DNA of 64,000 bases, taken from NCBI RefSeq assembly GCF_000426585.1, contig NZ_AUFQ01000018.1:1-64000 (forward strand), in the 5' to 3' direction. The stretch's first letter is position 1; each line of letters starts with the position of its first letter. Both the position numbers and the translations under genes were made by a program. This DNA is from Segatella baroniae DSM 16972 = JCM 13447 (GTDB lineage Bacteria > Bacteroidota > Bacteroidia > Bacteroidales > Bacteroidaceae). The notes beneath the pieces are model-generated. The model was not told where the DNA came from. It was given only the letters and a program-made list of their open reading frames with translations, and searched no databases. This document shows positions 1 through 9,684 of this stretch, one piece after another.

Positions 1-1
1 C

Positions 2-346
2 GACTTCATGAAGTTCCCCCTGGATGCGGGCAAACTGGCCTGCCACGTCGGCGTGGCACCCTTCAAGTACGAGTCGGGAACGAGCGTTCGACGGGGGACG
101 CACGTCAGCCGTCTCTGCAACCACAACTTCAAGCCCCTGCTCACCCAAGCCGCCTTGAGCGCCGTCAGGCACAACCCCGACATCAAGGCATATTACACAC
201 GACTCATCATGAGAGGCAAGCCAAGCCCGCTGGCACTCAACAACGTGAAGAACAAGCTGGTACACATCATTGTCGGACTCATCAGAAAGGACGAGGATTA
301 TTGTTTGCATTACCGGCCAGCAACAAGGGAATGCAACATAAATTAA
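2..346 (+). CDS. IS110-family transposase, C-terminal part (cut by window edge)
   Basis: The open frame enters from the left edge and stops at 344-346. The visible 114 or so residues match the C-terminal Transposase_20 region of IS110/IS116/IS902 transposases: a VGVAPFKYESGTS stretch, then a run of hydrophobic helices, AVRHNPDIKAYYTRL, a short MRGK loop, and a final VKNKLVHIIVGLIRKDEDY helix. In the family this half carries the conserved serine region that works with an N-terminal DEDD RuvC-like domain; the N-terminal half lies outside the window, so intactness cannot be judged. IS110 elements lack long terminal inverted repeats and none was seen after the stop. The element is followed directly by a repeat-rich spacer. 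Confidence 0.85.
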   Translation, partial: DFMKFPLDAGKLACHVGVAPFKYESGTSVRRGTHVSRLCNHNFKPLLTQAALSAVRHNPDIKAYYTRLIMRGKPSPLALNNVKNKLVHIIVGLIRKDEDYCLHYRPATRECNIN

Positions 347-702
347 AGAACTTTCACCCAAAAAAGTTTGGCAGGAAACATAGATTACTCTAAAAAGACC
401 AACCGCCAAGGCGGTAGCTGGCGCAATGCAGCATGACTGTATTCCACCGCCAATTTGGAATAAAGATTTGTGCGGTTGCAGGCGCAGCAAAAACGGTTGC
501 AGGCGCAATGCAGCATGCCCATCGTCCAACGAACGCTTTGGGATAAAAGATTTGCGTTTTGAATCCTAATGAACCGATTTGGGATAAATAGCACGAAAAG
601 AGGACATGTCAAAACAACTGACATGCCCTCTCCGTCTTCAAATTATGTCTTTATATTAATCTTGTGTTGGCTTAATCTTGTGTTGGCTTATTTGTGGTTG
701 GT
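347..702. repeat. Repeat-rich spacer between IS110 end and dps
   Basis: No credible gene. It holds degenerate copies of short units seen elsewhere in the window: GGTTGCAGGCGCA-type units twice near 474-510, GCAATGCAGCATG twice (about 424 and 506), and TTTGGGATAAA-type units near 537 and 579. Related sequence recurs near 7.8-8.1, 22.2, 47.65 and 54.65 kb. At 657-688 a 16-base unit, TTAATCTTGTGTTGGC, is perfectly duplicated in tandem, followed by two looser copies that run into the dps stop. Confidence 0.6.
599..631 (-). terminator. Hairpin downstream of dps
   Basis: Arms AGAGGACATGTCA and TGACATGCCCTCT pair with one internal mismatch around a short A-rich loop. It lies about 70 bases past the dps stop on the minus strand, so it is a plausible end of the dps transcript. 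Confidence 0.5.
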
Positions 703-1197
703 TTATTCGTGGTTGGCCGGACGCTGACCGAGGAAGGATACGATCATCCATACGGTCTTCTCCTGCGACTTCAGGTAGTCGCTCATGAGCGCCGTCGTCA
801 CCTCGTCGCCACCCTCTTGGGCCAGTGCGAGCACTTCGCGCTCCTCTTCTATCAGCAGCGACAGCGTTTCGAGCACCTTGCGCATGCCTTCGTGGCCTGT
901 CGGCTCGAAGCCGTCTTCCTGCAAGCGCGCCACTTTCAGATATTCGCTGTAGCGGTTCTCGGGGCGTGCGCCCAGCTGCAGGATGCGTTCGGCTATCTCG
1001 TCCACCTTGGCGGCAGCGTCGTTGTAGAATTTCTCATAGGCCTCGTGAAGGTTGAAGAATCCCTTGCCCTTCACGTTCCAGTGGAGTCCGCGCAGGTTGG
1101 CGTAATACACTTGGAAGTCGGCCAGCAGTTGGCTCAGCGCGTTGACAGTGGCGGCAGCCTTGTTCTCGTCGAGATGCAGATAATCTAAAGTCTTCAT
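703..1197 (-). CDS. dps: Dps family DNA-binding / ferritin-like protein
   Basis: 164 residues, the normal Dps length. Dps proteins form a 12-subunit cage that oxidises and stores iron using hydrogen peroxide and can coat DNA in stress. The inter-subunit ferroxidase ligands are visible with exact family spacing: His39 in LRGLHWNVKG, His51, Asp66 and Glu70 (offsets 12, 15 and 4, as in Listeria and E. coli Dps). The N-terminus is short and acidic/basic mixed, so DNA binding cannot be inferred. A -7 box sits 45 bases upstream at 1242-1249. It is monocistronic, with mutS reading in the same direction upstream but separated by its own spacer. A Bacteroidales Dps is expected to be OxyR-controlled; no OxyR site was identified by eye. 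Confidence 0.93.
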   Translation of the reverse strand: MKTLDYLHLDENKAAATVNALSQLLADFQVYYANLRGLHWNVKGKGFFNLHEAYEKFYNDAAAKVDEIAERILQLGARPENRYSEYLKVARLQEDGFEPTGHEGMRKVLETLSLLIEEEREVLALAQEGGDEVTTALMSDYLKSQEKTVWMIVSFLGQRPANHE

Positions 1198-1241
1198 AAT
1201 GATGTCCTTTCTTTTTTAAATGATTGTTTCTTTTTCTGATG

Positions 1242-1249
1242 CAAAGGTA
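1242..1249 (-). promoter_or_regulatory. Bacteroidetes-type -7 box for dps
   Basis: Minus strand reads TACCTTTG (consensus TAnnTTTG), with TTG at 1270-1272 about 20 bases further upstream as the -33 element. The start codon is 45 bases downstream. Confidence 0.65.
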
Positions 1250-1311
1250 CATCTTGATGGAAGACGATACAACAGATAATAATTATCGGGCGATAGAAAA
1301 AAGCTATCCCC

Positions 1312-3975
1312 CTAAAAATCACCCAATATCTTCTTGATTTCATTCAGTTTGTTGAGGGCTTCGAGCGGCGTCAGGCGATCGACGTCGAGACCCAGGAGCT
1401 CGTCGCGAATCTGCGCCAGCACCGGGTCGTCGAGTTGGAAGAAACTCAGTTGCAGGCCCTCGCTGTGCTCCTTGATCTTCGTCGTGTCGGGACGACCCGC
1501 ACGGCCCACGCCCGCATTGTCCGCCTCCAGCTCATGCAGGATGATGTTGGCCCGCTTCACAATGGAACGCGGCATGCCCGCAATCTCAGCCACGTGAATG
1601 CCGAAGCTGTGCTCGCTGCCTCCCCGCATGAGTTTGCGCAGGAAGATGACCTTGCCGTCGAGTTCCTTCACGCTCACGTTGTAGTTCTTGACGCGCGGAA
1701 AGTTCTTTTCCATTTCGTTCAACTCGTGGTAGTGGGTGGCGAAGAGCGTGCGTGCGGCGGCCCTGGCATGCTCGTGCAGATATTCCACGATGGCCCAGGC
1801 AATGCTGATACCGTCGTAGGTGCTCGTGCCGCGACCCAGTTCGTCGAAGAGCACGAGGCTCTTGGGCGACACGTTGTTGAGGATGTTGGCCGCCTCGGTC
1901 ATCTCCACCATGAACGTGGACTCGCCCAACGAGATGTTGTCGCTGGCCCCCACGCGGGTGAATATCTTGTCGACCAGGCCCACACGGGCGCTCTCGGCCG
2001 GCACGAAACAGCCCACCTGCGCCATCAACACGATGAGGGCCGTCTGGCGCAAGAGAGCCGACTTGCCCGCCATGTTGGGTCCGGTGATCATCATGACCTG
2101 CTGCTTCTCGGTGTCGAGATACACGTTGTTGGGCACATAACGCTCGCCCACGGGCAACTGGGTCTCGATGACGGGGTGGCGGCCCTGGCGGATGTCGAGC
2201 ACGTTGGTGTCGTCGACGACAGGCCGCACGTATCTGTTCTCCTCCGACGTCTTGGCAAACGACAGCAGGCAGTCGAGCCGCGCCACGAGGTTGGCGTCGG
2301 TCTGAATCTGCGGAATGAACGCCTGCATGGCCTGAATCAGTTCCATGAAGAGGCTGCCTTCGAGTGCCAGAATCTTCTCGTCGGCCCCCAGAATCTTCTC
2401 CTCATATTCCTTCAGTTCCTGAGTGATGTAGCGTTCGGCCTGGGCCAGCGTCTGCTTGCGGATCCACTCGGCCGGCACGCGGTCCTTGAACGTGTTGCGC
2501 ACTTCCAGATAGTAGCCGAACACGTTGTTGAACCCCACCTTCAGACTCGTAATGCCGGTGCGCTCCACCTCCTTCTGCTGTATCTGGAGCAGATAGTCCT
2601 TGCCGTGGCGGCTGATGGCGCGCAGGTCGTCGAGCTCGGCATTGTAGCCATCGGCAATGACATCGCCCTTGCTGGCGAGCTGCGGCGGGTCGGGTTGTAT
2701 CTCCTTTTCGATGCGGTCGCTCAGCGTCTCGCACAGTTCGAGCCGTTCGCCGATGCGCCTCAGCGTCGCGTCCTCGGCCCCGAGACACGCCGCCTTGACC
2801 GGCTGCAGGGCTTGCAAGGCCCGCTTGAGTTGCACCACCTCGCGCGGCGACACGCGACCCACGGCCACTTTCGAGATGATGCGCTCCAGGTCGCCCACGC
2901 GGTGGAAGGCTTCGTCCAGCTCCCGGCGGAAGTCGGGATGGCGGAAGAAATACTCCACCACGTCGAGCCGCTCCTCGATGGGCTTCACGTCCTTCAGCGG
3001 AAAGACGACCCAACGCCTGAGCATGCGCCCTCCCATGGGCGTGGCGGTGCGGTCGATGACGCTCAGGAGCGAGGCCCCGCCGTCCTGCATGGTGTGCAGG
3101 AGTTCGAGCGAACGGATGGTGAACTTGTCCAATCGCACGTATTTCTCTTCCTCGATGCGCGCCAACGAAGTGATATGGTTGATGTGGGTGTGCTGCGTCA
3201 GTTCGAGATATTGCAGGATGGCGCCACTGGCGACGACGCCGTTGTGCAGGTGTTCCACGCCGAAGCCCTTCAGCGATTTGGTGCCGAAATGCTTCAGCAG
3301 CTTCTGCCGCGAGTTCTGCTCGGTGAAGGCCCAGTCGTCCATTTCGAATACGCAATGGCGCTGGCCGAAACTCTTTTGGAAGTCCTGGCGGCGGCTCCGC
3401 TCGTACAGCACCTCCTTGGGCATGAAGTTGCCCAGTAGCTTTTCCACATAGTCGATGGTGCCCTCGCCCGTCAGAAACTCGCCCGTGGATATGTCGAGCA
3501 GACTGATACCGCAACTGCCCTTGCCGAAATGCACCGCTGCCAGGAAGTTGTTTTCCTTGTAGTTGAGCACGTTGTCGTTCATGGCCACGCCCGGCGTCAC
3601 GAGTTCGGTTATGCCCCGCTTCACCATCTTGTCCATCTCGGTCAGCCCCCGCTTGCCTTTCATCTCCTGCCGCTTCTTCTTCGGGTCTTCCAGCTGGTCG
3701 CATACGGCCACGCGCCGGCCCGCCCTGATGAGTTTGGGCAGGTAGGTGTCGAGTGCGTGGTGGGGAAAGCCGGCCATTTCCGTTTCGCCGCTGAGTCCGC
3801 CGTTGTTGCGTTTGGTGAGCGTAATGCCCAGGATGTTGGCCGCAACGACGGCGTCATGACCGTAGGTCTCGTAGAAGTCGCCGCAACGAAACAGCAGGAT
3901 GGCGTCGGGATGTTGGTCCTTCATCGAGAAAAACTGTTTCATCATGGGTGTCAGACCCTTGTCATTCTTAGCCAT
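1312..3975 (-). CDS. mutS: DNA mismatch repair protein MutS
   Basis: 887 residues, a full-length MutS1. MutS recognises base mismatches and small loops and recruits MutL. The mismatch-reading motif GDFYE is at residues 32-36 (Phe34 and Glu36 are the DNA-contacting pair). The connector, lever and clamp regions follow. The ATPase domain has Walker A GPNMAGKS at about 632-639, the [12 protein letters not shown]alker B/signature region and the ATHYHEL switch. The C-terminus ends in a helix-turn-helix tail. The start Met has a close -7 box upstream (4008-4015). It is transcribed alone; korAB reads in the same direction but is separated by a hairpin at 4080-4130. Confidence 0.97.
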   Translation of the reverse strand: MAKNDKGLTPMMKQFFSMKDQHPDAILLFRCGDFYETYGHDAVVAANILGITLTKRNNGGLSGETEMAGFPHHALDTYLPKLIRAGRRVAVCDQLEDPKKKRQEMKGKRGLTEMDKMVKRGITELVTPGVAMNDNVLNYKENNFLAAVHFGKGSCGISLLDISTGEFLTGEGTIDYVEKLLGNFMPKEVLYERSRRQDFQKSFGQRHCVFEMDDWAFTEQNSRQKLLKHFGTKSLKGFGVEHLHNGVVASGAILQYLELTQHTHINHITSLARIEEEKYVRLDKFTIRSLELLHTMQDGGASLLSVIDRTATPMGGRMLRRWVVFPLKDVKPIEERLDVVEYFFRHPDFRRELDEAFHRVGDLERIISKVAVGRVSPREVVQLKRALQALQPVKAACLGAEDATLRRIGERLELCETLSDRIEKEIQPDPPQLASKGDVIADGYNAELDDLRAISRHGKDYLLQIQQKEVERTGITSLKVGFNNVFGYYLEVRNTFKDRVPAEWIRKQTLAQAERYITQELKEYEEKILGADEKILALEGSLFMELIQAMQAFIPQIQTDANLVARLDCLLSFAKTSEENRYVRPVVDDTNVLDIRQGRHPVIETQLPVGERYVPNNVYLDTEKQQVMMITGPNMAGKSALLRQTALIVLMAQVGCFVPAESARVGLVDKIFTRVGASDNISLGESTFMVEMTEAANILNNVSPKSLVLFDELGRGTSTYDGISIAWAIVEYLHEHARAAARTLFATHYHELNEMEKNFPRVKNYNVSVKELDGKVIFLRKLMRGGSEHSFGIHVAEIAGMPRSIVKRANIILHELEADNAGVGRAGRPDTTKIKEHSEGLQLSFFQLDDPVLAQIRDELLGLDVDRLTPLEALNKLNEIKKILGDF

Positions 3976-4007
3976 AGCCTATTGAAATAAACGGTATTGT
4001 GAATCAA

Positions 4008-4015
4008 CAAAAGTA
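4008..4015 (-). promoter_or_regulatory. -7 box for mutS
   Basis: Minus strand reads TACTTTTG, matching TAnnTTTG, 33 bases before the mutS ATG; TTG at 4036-4038 is at suitable spacing for the -33 element. Confidence 0.6.
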
Positions 4016-4079
4016 CGGAAAAATGACAAATCGCCCAAGCATTTAATGCTTTTTGACGATTGAAGGGCCATAAACCAAA

Positions 4080-4130
4080 AAGCCCGACAGGCTCGACGAG
4101 CGTGTCAGACTCATCGGGCATGTCGGGCTT
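4080..4130 (-). terminator. Hairpin terminator after korB
   Basis: Perfect 10-base arms AAGCCCGACA (4080-4089) and TGTCGGGCTT (4121-4130), with a smaller palindrome GCTCGACGAGC inside the loop. It lies 24 bases past the korB stop and before the mutS promoter. Confidence 0.65.
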
Positions 4131-4153
4131 ATGGCTTTAAAGAAAGAGAAGGA

Positions 4154-5164
4154 TTATTCCTTCACCTCCCAGATGTCGTTGGTTTCGAGCAGTTCCATGA
4201 AGTTGTGATAGGGCTTCTTGCCTTTCACCTCTTCTATCTGAGCGTTGACGGCCTCGTCGTAGGTGGGTGCCTCGACGTCACGGATGATACCGAGGGCTAC
4301 GGGGAAGCCGTGTTCGTTGTCCATCATGGCCAGCTTGAGCTGCAGGGTGTCGTCAGTGGCGTGGGTGTCGTGGATGAGAATGTCGGCAAGGGTGACGCCG
4401 TTCTCGCCTATCTTCACCACTTTCAGGCCGAAACCTTCCTGCATCAGGCCGTACTCCTCGTTCTCGCCGAAGACCAACGGCTTGCCGTGCTCCACGTAGA
4501 TGGCGTTCTTGCGGCGGCCCTCCTTCGTGTAGATGGGGTCGTAGCAGCCGTTGTTGAAGATGACGCAGTTCTGCAAAATCTCGCACACCGCAGCCCCCTT
4601 GTGCTGCTGGGCGGCCTTCAGAATGCGCTCGGTCTCCTTGCCGTCGGTGGCTACGGAGCGGGCGAAGAAGCGGCCGCGGGCACCGAAGCAGAGTTCGGCG
4701 GGGCGGAACGGGTCTTCCACCGTGCCGTAGGGACTCGACTTCGACACGAAGCCGCGCGGGCTGGTGGGGCTGTACTGTCCCTTCGTCAGGCCGTAGATGC
4801 GGTTGTTGAGCAGGATGATGTTGATGTCGATGTTGCGCCGCATGGCGTGGATGAAGTGGTTGCCGCCGATGGCCAGGCCGTCGCCGTCGCCGCTCACCTG
4901 CCACACGCAGAGCTTGGGGTTCACCACCTTCACGCCCGTGGCTACGGAAGCCGCGCGCCCATGGATGGTCTGCATGGCGTAGGTGTTGACATAATAGGGC
5001 AGTCGGCTCGAACAACCGATACCGCTGATGACGGCCGTCTCGTAGGGAGCAACGCCGATTTCGGCCATCGCCTTCTGAAGACTGGCCAGGAAGAAGTGGT
5101 CGCCACAGCCCGGACACCAGCGCGGCTGACCCTTTTTATAATCTTGTGCTGTAAATTCGCTCAT
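4154..5164 (-). CDS. korB: 2-oxoacid:ferredoxin oxidoreductase, beta (TPP) subunit
   Basis: 336 residues from the chosen start at 5164 (MSEFTAQDY). The open frame runs 25 codons further upstream, but those residues are not family-like. The beta subunit binds thiamine diphosphate and a 4Fe-4S cluster and, with the alpha subunit, decarboxylates a 2-oxoacid (probably 2-oxoglutarate) to the acyl-CoA while reducing ferredoxin. Visible features: CPGCGDH near residue 16, GIGCSSR around residue 46, and the TPP/Mg motif GDGDGLAIGGNH with a downstream NN followed by YGLTKGQ. It follows korA with a 75-base gap and shares its promoter. Substrate assignment (2-oxoglutarate versus a branched 2-oxoacid) is inference from the two-subunit fused architecture. 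Confidence 0.88.
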   Translation of the reverse strand: MSEFTAQDYKKGQPRWCPGCGDHFFLASLQKAMAEIGVAPYETAVISGIGCSSRLPYYVNTYAMQTIHGRAASVATGVKVVNPKLCVWQVSGDGDGLAIGGNHFIHAMRRNIDINIILLNNRIYGLTKGQYSPTSPRGFVSKSSPYGTVEDPFRPAELCFGARGRFFARSVATDGKETERILKAAQQHKGAAVCEILQNCVIFNNGCYDPIYTKEGRRKNAIYVEHGKPLVFGENEEYGLMQEGFGLKVVKIGENGVTLADILIHDTHATDDTLQLKLAMMDNEHGFPVALGIIRDVEAPTYDEAVNAQIEEVKGKKPYHNFMELLETNDIWEVKE

Positions 5165-5239
5165 GGTTTTCTCATTTCTAAGTGACTGGAATGGATTGTT
5201 TACGGCAGTCCTTCCCCACCGCGGGAAAGGACCGGCCAC

Positions 5240-7138
5240 TCAATAGACGACGCGCTCCTCGAAGGTGCCGCCCGTGTGGGGTTCTTCCTTGGATTTGATG
5301 ATTTTCTTGAAACCGCACACCAGTTCGCTCACGTTGAAGGGCTGACCTTTCACCTGATTGTACTGGTAGGGCACGAAACCGTTGACGCGGATGCGGAGCA
5401 GGGCGGCAAACTGGCCCAGGTTCTGCTCGGCCACCACCACCTTCTTGTAGCTTGTCAGCACCTTGGGCGCGTTGCGGGGCAACGGGTTCACATACTTGAA
5501 CTGTGCCAAAGCCACCTTATAACCCTCGCGGCGCATTTGCTCCATGGCCGTAAAGAGATGGCCGTAGGTGGAGCCGAAGCCCACGATGAGCAGGTCGGCG
5601 TCGTCCTTGTCTCCCTGCACCTCCAAGTCGGGCACCTCGATCTTGGCCACCTTCTCGAAGCGCAGTCGGTCCATGCGGTCGTGGTTCTCGGGCTCGGTGG
5701 AGATGGAACCGGTCTCGCCGTCCTTCTCCAGTCCGCCCAGGATGTGGGTGTAGCCCTCCTGTCCGGGGCGTGCCCAGTAGCGCACCTGCGTCTTGGAGTC
5801 GCGCTGATAGGGCGTGTATTTGTATTTCTGTTCCTTGGTGACGTAGTGGGGATGGATCTCGGGCAGGTCGTTGATGTCGGGCAGGCGCCATGCCGACGAG
5901 CCGTTGGCGATGAAGGCGTCGGTCAACAGCACCACGGGCGTCAGGTGTTCCAGGGCCATCTTGGCCGCCATGAAGGCCGCGTCGAAGCAGTCGGTGGGGC
6001 TGGTGGCGGCGACAACGGGCATGGGGCTCTCGCCGTTGCGGCCGTAGAGCACCTGCAGCAGGTCGGTCTGCTCGCTCTTGGTGGGCAGTCCGGTCGACGG
6101 CCCGCCGCGCTGCACGTCAATGATGACGAGCGGCAACTCGTCGATGACGGCCAGGTTGATGGCCTCGCTCTTCAGGCAAATGCCCGGTCCCGAGGTGGAC
6201 GTGGCGGCCAGGGCACCCGCGAAGGCGGCTCCCACGGCACTGGCGCAGCCCGATATCTCGTCCTCGCACTGCACCGTGATGACGCCGCACGACTTGTGCT
6301 TGGCCAGTTCGTGGAGGATGTCCGTAGCCGGCGTGATGGGATAGGAACCCAGGTAAAGCTTCAGCCCGGCCCGCTCGGCGGCGGCGATGAGTCCGTAGGC
6401 CGTGGCCTTGTTGCCCGTGATATCCATGTAGCGGCCGGCTACCTTGGTCTTGCTGTCGATGCGGTAGGTGGCGGGCACGCTGGCGTGTACGTTGTGGCCG
6501 TAGTCGTAGCCGGCGTTCACCACCTTGATGTTGTTCTCGGCTACCTGCGGCTTCTTGGCGAACTTGTCGCGCAGGAAATTCTCCACCAACGCCAGGTCGC
6601 GATTGAAGAGCCAGCAGACAATGCCCAGGGCGAACATGTTGCGGCATTTCAGGATGGACTTGTTGTCCATGCCGCTGTCGGCCAGACACGCCTTCACCAT
6701 CTGCGTGATGGGGCACGCCACGACGCAGTCCTGGTCTATGCCCATCTCTCCGAGGTAGTCGTCGCTGTGGAACTCGGCCTTGCGCAGATCGTTGGGTCCG
6801 AAGCTGTCGGTGTCGATGATGATGGTGGCCTGCGGCTTGGCATACTTGTACTGCGTCTTGAGCGCCGCGGCGTTCATGGCCACGAGCACGTCGCACTTGT
6901 CGCCCGGCGTGTAGACGCGGCCCTGTCCGATGTGCACCTGGAATCCCGATACGCCCGTGAGCGACCCTTGCGGGGCGCGGATGTCGGCGGGATAGTCCGG
7001 AAAAGTGGAGATACCGTTTCCGACGGTTGCGGAAACCGTTGAGAAAATGTTGCCGGCCAGCTGCATGCCGTCGCCGGAGTCACCGGAGAATCTTACTACG
7101 ACTTGCTCCAGTTCTTTTACTTCAAGCTCTTCAGCCAT
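5240..7138 (-). CDS. korA: 2-oxoacid:ferredoxin oxidoreductase, fused gamma-alpha subunit
   Basis: 632 residues from the Met at 7138 (MAEELEVKEL); the open frame extends 17 codons further but crosses poorly conserved sequence. The N-terminal part (about 12-200) is the gamma domain, with VVRFSGDSGDGMQLAG at its start. The rest is the pyrimidine-binding alpha domain, with GSYPITPATDILHELAKH, a VQCEDEISG segment and the VQRGGPSTGLPTKSEQTDL motif. This is the fused layout typical of Bacteroidetes 2-oxoglutarate oxidoreductases. It is the first gene of the korA-korB operon. A -7 box at 7187-7194 lies about 50 bases upstream. Function: CoA-dependent oxidative decarboxylation with ferredoxin in the cytoplasm. 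Confidence 0.88.
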   Translation of the reverse strand: MAEELEVKELEQVVVRFSGDSGDGMQLAGNIFSTVSATVGNGISTFPDYPADIRAPQGSLTGVSGFQVHIGQGRVYTPGDKCDVLVAMNAAALKTQYKYAKPQATIIIDTDSFGPNDLRKAEFHSDDYLGEMGIDQDCVVACPITQMVKACLADSGMDNKSILKCRNMFALGIVCWLFNRDLALVENFLRDKFAKKPQVAENNIKVVNAGYDYGHNVHASVPATYRIDSKTKVAGRYMDITGNKATAYGLIAAAERAGLKLYLGSYPITPATDILHELAKHKSCGVITVQCEDEISGCASAVGAAFAGALAATSTSGPGICLKSEAINLAVIDELPLVIIDVQRGGPSTGLPTKSEQTDLLQVLYGRNGESPMPVVAATSPTDCFDAAFMAAKMALEHLTPVVLLTDAFIANGSSAWRLPDINDLPEIHPHYVTKEQKYKYTPYQRDSKTQVRYWARPGQEGYTHILGGLEKDGETGSISTEPENHDRMDRLRFEKVAKIEVPDLEVQGDKDDADLLIVGFGSTYGHLFTAMEQMRREGYKVALAQFKYVNPLPRNAPKVLTSYKKVVVAEQNLGQFAALLRIRVNGFVPYQYNQVKGQPFNVSELVCGFKKIIKSKEEPHTGGTFEERVVY

Positions 7139-7186
7139 CTTTCTTGTGTTTTTACGGAATGTGTAGTAACAAATTTGAACTAAGGG

Positions 7187-7194
7187 CAAAGATA
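7187..7194 (-). promoter_or_regulatory. -7 box for korAB
   Basis: Minus strand TATCTTTG, 49 bases upstream of the chosen korA start, which supports that start over the longer frame. Confidence 0.55.
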
Positions 7195-8279
7195 ATAAAA
7201 AAAGGCATAGGAAAAAATAAAAAGGAGGAAAAGTTAGGCGGATGGGGTTGATGGGTGGTGACGATTCGTTGTCGGTTGGCTGTTTGTTGATGACAAACGA
7301 GTTTCATCAGTCATCGTCTGCTGCCGTGAGAGACATACACTTTATTATATATAGAGAAGTTTGGAATAGAAAATGATTATATCCATACATGGCCACCGCT
7401 GCCGGAACGGGAGCAATTCTTCTTGAAGAAACAGACATGATGGAACGACCTTGCCACCATGCTCTTGGCCCGCGTGCCGGCACCTGAGGATTTCCTACGC
7501 GGGCGGGGAGACTCGCATGCCGCCCCCGAGGCTTTCCTGCGGGTGTTGAAGCCGGCGGCTTCACCTCTCCGTAACCCCGGTCATGCCGCAGGATGACCGG
7601 GGGGTGGTGTGCCCGCCACCCGTCTGTCGACCCTGGAGGGGTCGCCCACGGTCATCACGGCTGTCTTTGGGCGACCCTTACAGGGTCGATTTCCGCTTGG
7701 TCTTCTATCCCCTGGTCACTCCGCTTCGCAGAGATGACCAGGGGTTATCGAGCGATGAAGCCTCCGGCTTCACCTCCTGCGCAGCCTGCGACAGGCATCT
7801 CTTGATACCAAACCGGTTCATGGGGAGATAATCATGGTGCATTGTGCATCCAACCGTTTATTCTGTGCATGCAACCGCGTAGCGGTTGGTTCTTTTAGAG
7901 AGCAGGGGTGCGAGCGAAGCGAGCTACCCTGCCTGGCCCAAGACGAGAGAATACTAGGCCGAAGGTCTTGGTCTTTTTTATCCCAAAGCGTTCTTTGGAC
8001 GGTGGTCATGCCGTACTGTGCACACTACCGCTTGTACTCCGCCTGCAACCGCACAAATCTTTATCCCACATCGGGCGGTATCCTTATCCCAAATCGGGTG
8101 GTGGAACACGGTCATGGTACACTTGATTTCCTGCATATCGCTTGCAGATTTCAAGTTTTTTTCGGAATTTTGCAATGAAGTTGTGCATGGCAATGATATT
8201 TTGTCAAAGGAACATGGAGAAGTCTTGCCATCATGCAGCTTCTCACCACACGGAAATTCAAACTAAAATTTTATTCACA
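7195..8279. repeat. 1.1 kb non-coding repeat region with hairpin array
   Basis: No convincing gene on either strand. At 7428-7562 it shares long blocks with 22275-22406 in the same orientation. At 7575-7744 there are three strong hairpins: CCCCGGTCAT/ATGACCGGGG (7575-7584 and 7593-7602), CGACCCTG...GGGTCGCCCA pairing with TGGGCGACCC...CAGGGTCG (7628-7648 with 7668-7688), and CCCCTGGTCA/TGACCAGGGG (7709-7718 and 7735-7744). At about 7884-7980 a block of roughly 95 bases recurs at 54697-54798. Short open frames here are made of the repeats and are not annotated. Confidence 0.6.
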
Positions 8280-8648
8280 ATGCACCAACTGCGAATCAAA
8301 CGGATATATGCGGCGGCCGAAAAGGACGACGGCTACCGCATTCTGACCGACAGGTTGTGGCCTCGCGGCGTGCCCAAGAGCAAGGCCGCCATCGACCAGT
8401 GGGCCAAGGAAATCGCGCCCACGGTGAGCCTGCGCCAGTGGTTCGGCCACAAGCGCGAGAACTTCCCGACATTCACCGACAGATACATCGCCGAACTCGA
8501 CGCCAACCCCGACGCGCCGGCCTTTGCCGAACAGTGTTTCGAACTGATGAAGAGGGACAACGTCACGCTGCTTTACGGCGCCAAGGACGAACAGTGCAAC
8601 CACGCCGTCGTGCTGCGCAACTGGATTCTGAAGCAAGTGGACGAATAG
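8280..8648 (+). CDS. DUF488 family protein
   Basis: 122 residues from the Met at 8280 (MHQLRIKRIY). The open frame extends 46 codons upstream into repeat sequence that is not family-like, so the later start is chosen. Small DUF488 proteins have an N-terminal R(I/V)K-Y region, the DRLWPRGVPKSKA motif seen here at about residues 24-36, a KEIAPTVSLRQWFGH segment and a C-terminal VTLLYGAKDEQCNHAVVLR segment; all are present. The family's function is unknown; the conserved Cys and Arg residues have suggested a phosphatase- or nuclease-like role, which is not established. It lies alone, 123 bases before a TraB-like gene in the same direction. Confidence 0.85.
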   Translation: MHQLRIKRIYAAAEKDDGYRILTDRLWPRGVPKSKAAIDQWAKEIAPTVSLRQWFGHKRENFPTFTDRYIAELDANPDAPAFAEQCFELMKRDNVTLLYGAKDEQCNHAVVLRNWILKQVDE

Positions 8649-8771
8649 GCAAGCGGCCAACTTGTTCGACCCAGCCACTGACACCCCGTCAACTTTTTCC
8701 TCCTTCCCGTGTAGTTTTCCAATCCCGCCGTGCGTACAACGCATACAATCAACCCTTCAAACCAAAGAAAC

Positions 8772-9677
8772 ATGATGAAGAAAACCATCACCTCGCTGCT
8801 CCTGATGTGCCTGTTCGCCTTCGGAGCCGACGCCCAACTGCTGTATAGGATTTCGGGCAAGGGGCTGGCCAAGCCCTCGTACATCATCGGCACGTTCCAC
8901 CCGCTGACCGGCAGCGCGTTCGCCGACAAGATTGCCGGCGTGAAGGATGCCATGGCCCAGACGGAGCAGGTCTACGGCGAGCTGTCGTTCGACGACATGC
9001 TCGCCCCCAGCTCCATCCAGCTGATGCAGACCGCCATGATGCTGCCCGAAGGGCAGTCGCTCAAGACGCTGCTGACGCCCGAACAGTATGGGAAGCTCGA
9101 CGCCTTCCTCGTCAGGACGATAGGCACGGGCATGAGCAATCCGCAGCTGGAGGCGCAGTTCGGCCGCATAAAGCCCGAAGCCCTCACGACGCAGCTCACC
9201 ATCCTCATGTACATGATGCGCCATCCGGGCGAGTTCGACCCCGCCGACCAGCTCGACCACTACTTCCAGAAGCAGGCCAAGGCGGCTTCGAAACCTGTGG
9301 GCGGCCTCGAAACGCTCGACTTCCAGGCCCACCTGCTGTTCGACAGCAAGCCGATGGCCCGCCAGATTGAAGACCTGATGTGCCTCGTCGACCACGCCGA
9401 CCACTATATTGAATTGACCGAAACGATGGCCAAGGCCTACCATGCCCAGGACCTCAAGGCCCTCAAGGCCGCCATGGACATCAGGATGGGCGACCGGTGC
9501 GACGCCACGCCCGACGAGGAAGCCGCCCTCATCTACAACCGCAACGCCGACTGGCTGCGGCTCATGCCCGCCATCATGCAGGCGCGCCCCACGCTCTTCG
9601 TGGTGGGCGCCGGCCATCTGCCGGGCGACAGGGGCGTGCTCGAAGGATTGCGGAAGATGGGCTACAAGGTGGAGTGA
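8772..9677 (+). CDS. TraB/GumN family protein (secreted)
   Basis: 301 residues from the second of several in-frame Mets (MMKKTITSLLL), chosen because it opens a clean signal peptide ending near ADA-Q (about residues 1-22). The mature part matches the TraB/GumN (PF01963) family: YIIGTFHPLT near the N-terminus, a long helical middle, and the closing VVGAGHLPGDRGVLEGLRKMGY motif with conserved His. TraB-fold proteins are structurally related to Tiki metalloproteases, with the GTxH and GxxH histidines as proposed metal ligands; a peptidase role here is only inference. It is probably periplasmic. It converges on the DUF6377 gene, with seven bases between stops. Confidence 0.8.
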   Translation: MMKKTITSLLLMCLFAFGADAQLLYRISGKGLAKPSYIIGTFHPLTGSAFADKIAGVKDAMAQTEQVYGELSFDDMLAPSSIQLMQTAMMLPEGQSLKTLLTPEQYGKLDAFLVRTIGTGMSNPQLEAQFGRIKPEALTTQLTILMYMMRHPGEFDPADQLDHYFQKQAKAASKPVGGLETLDFQAHLLFDSKPMARQIEDLMCLVDHADHYIELTETMAKAYHAQDLKALKAAMDIRMGDRCDATPDEEAALIYNRNADWLRLMPAIMQARPTLFVVGAGHLPGDRGVLEGLRKMGYKVE

Positions 9678-9684
9678 CGAGGGG

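Noticed and set aside
385..624. Short minus-strand frame in the spacer after IS110
   Set aside because: It is made of dispersed repeat units that occur in several spacers.
1435..3438. Plus-strand open frame opposite mutS
   Set aside because: It mirrors MutS codons and has no start context or domain.
7583..7831. Two overlapping short plus-strand frames in the hairpin array
   Set aside because: Their coding is a by-product of the inverted repeats; both overlap in different frames with equal lack of support.
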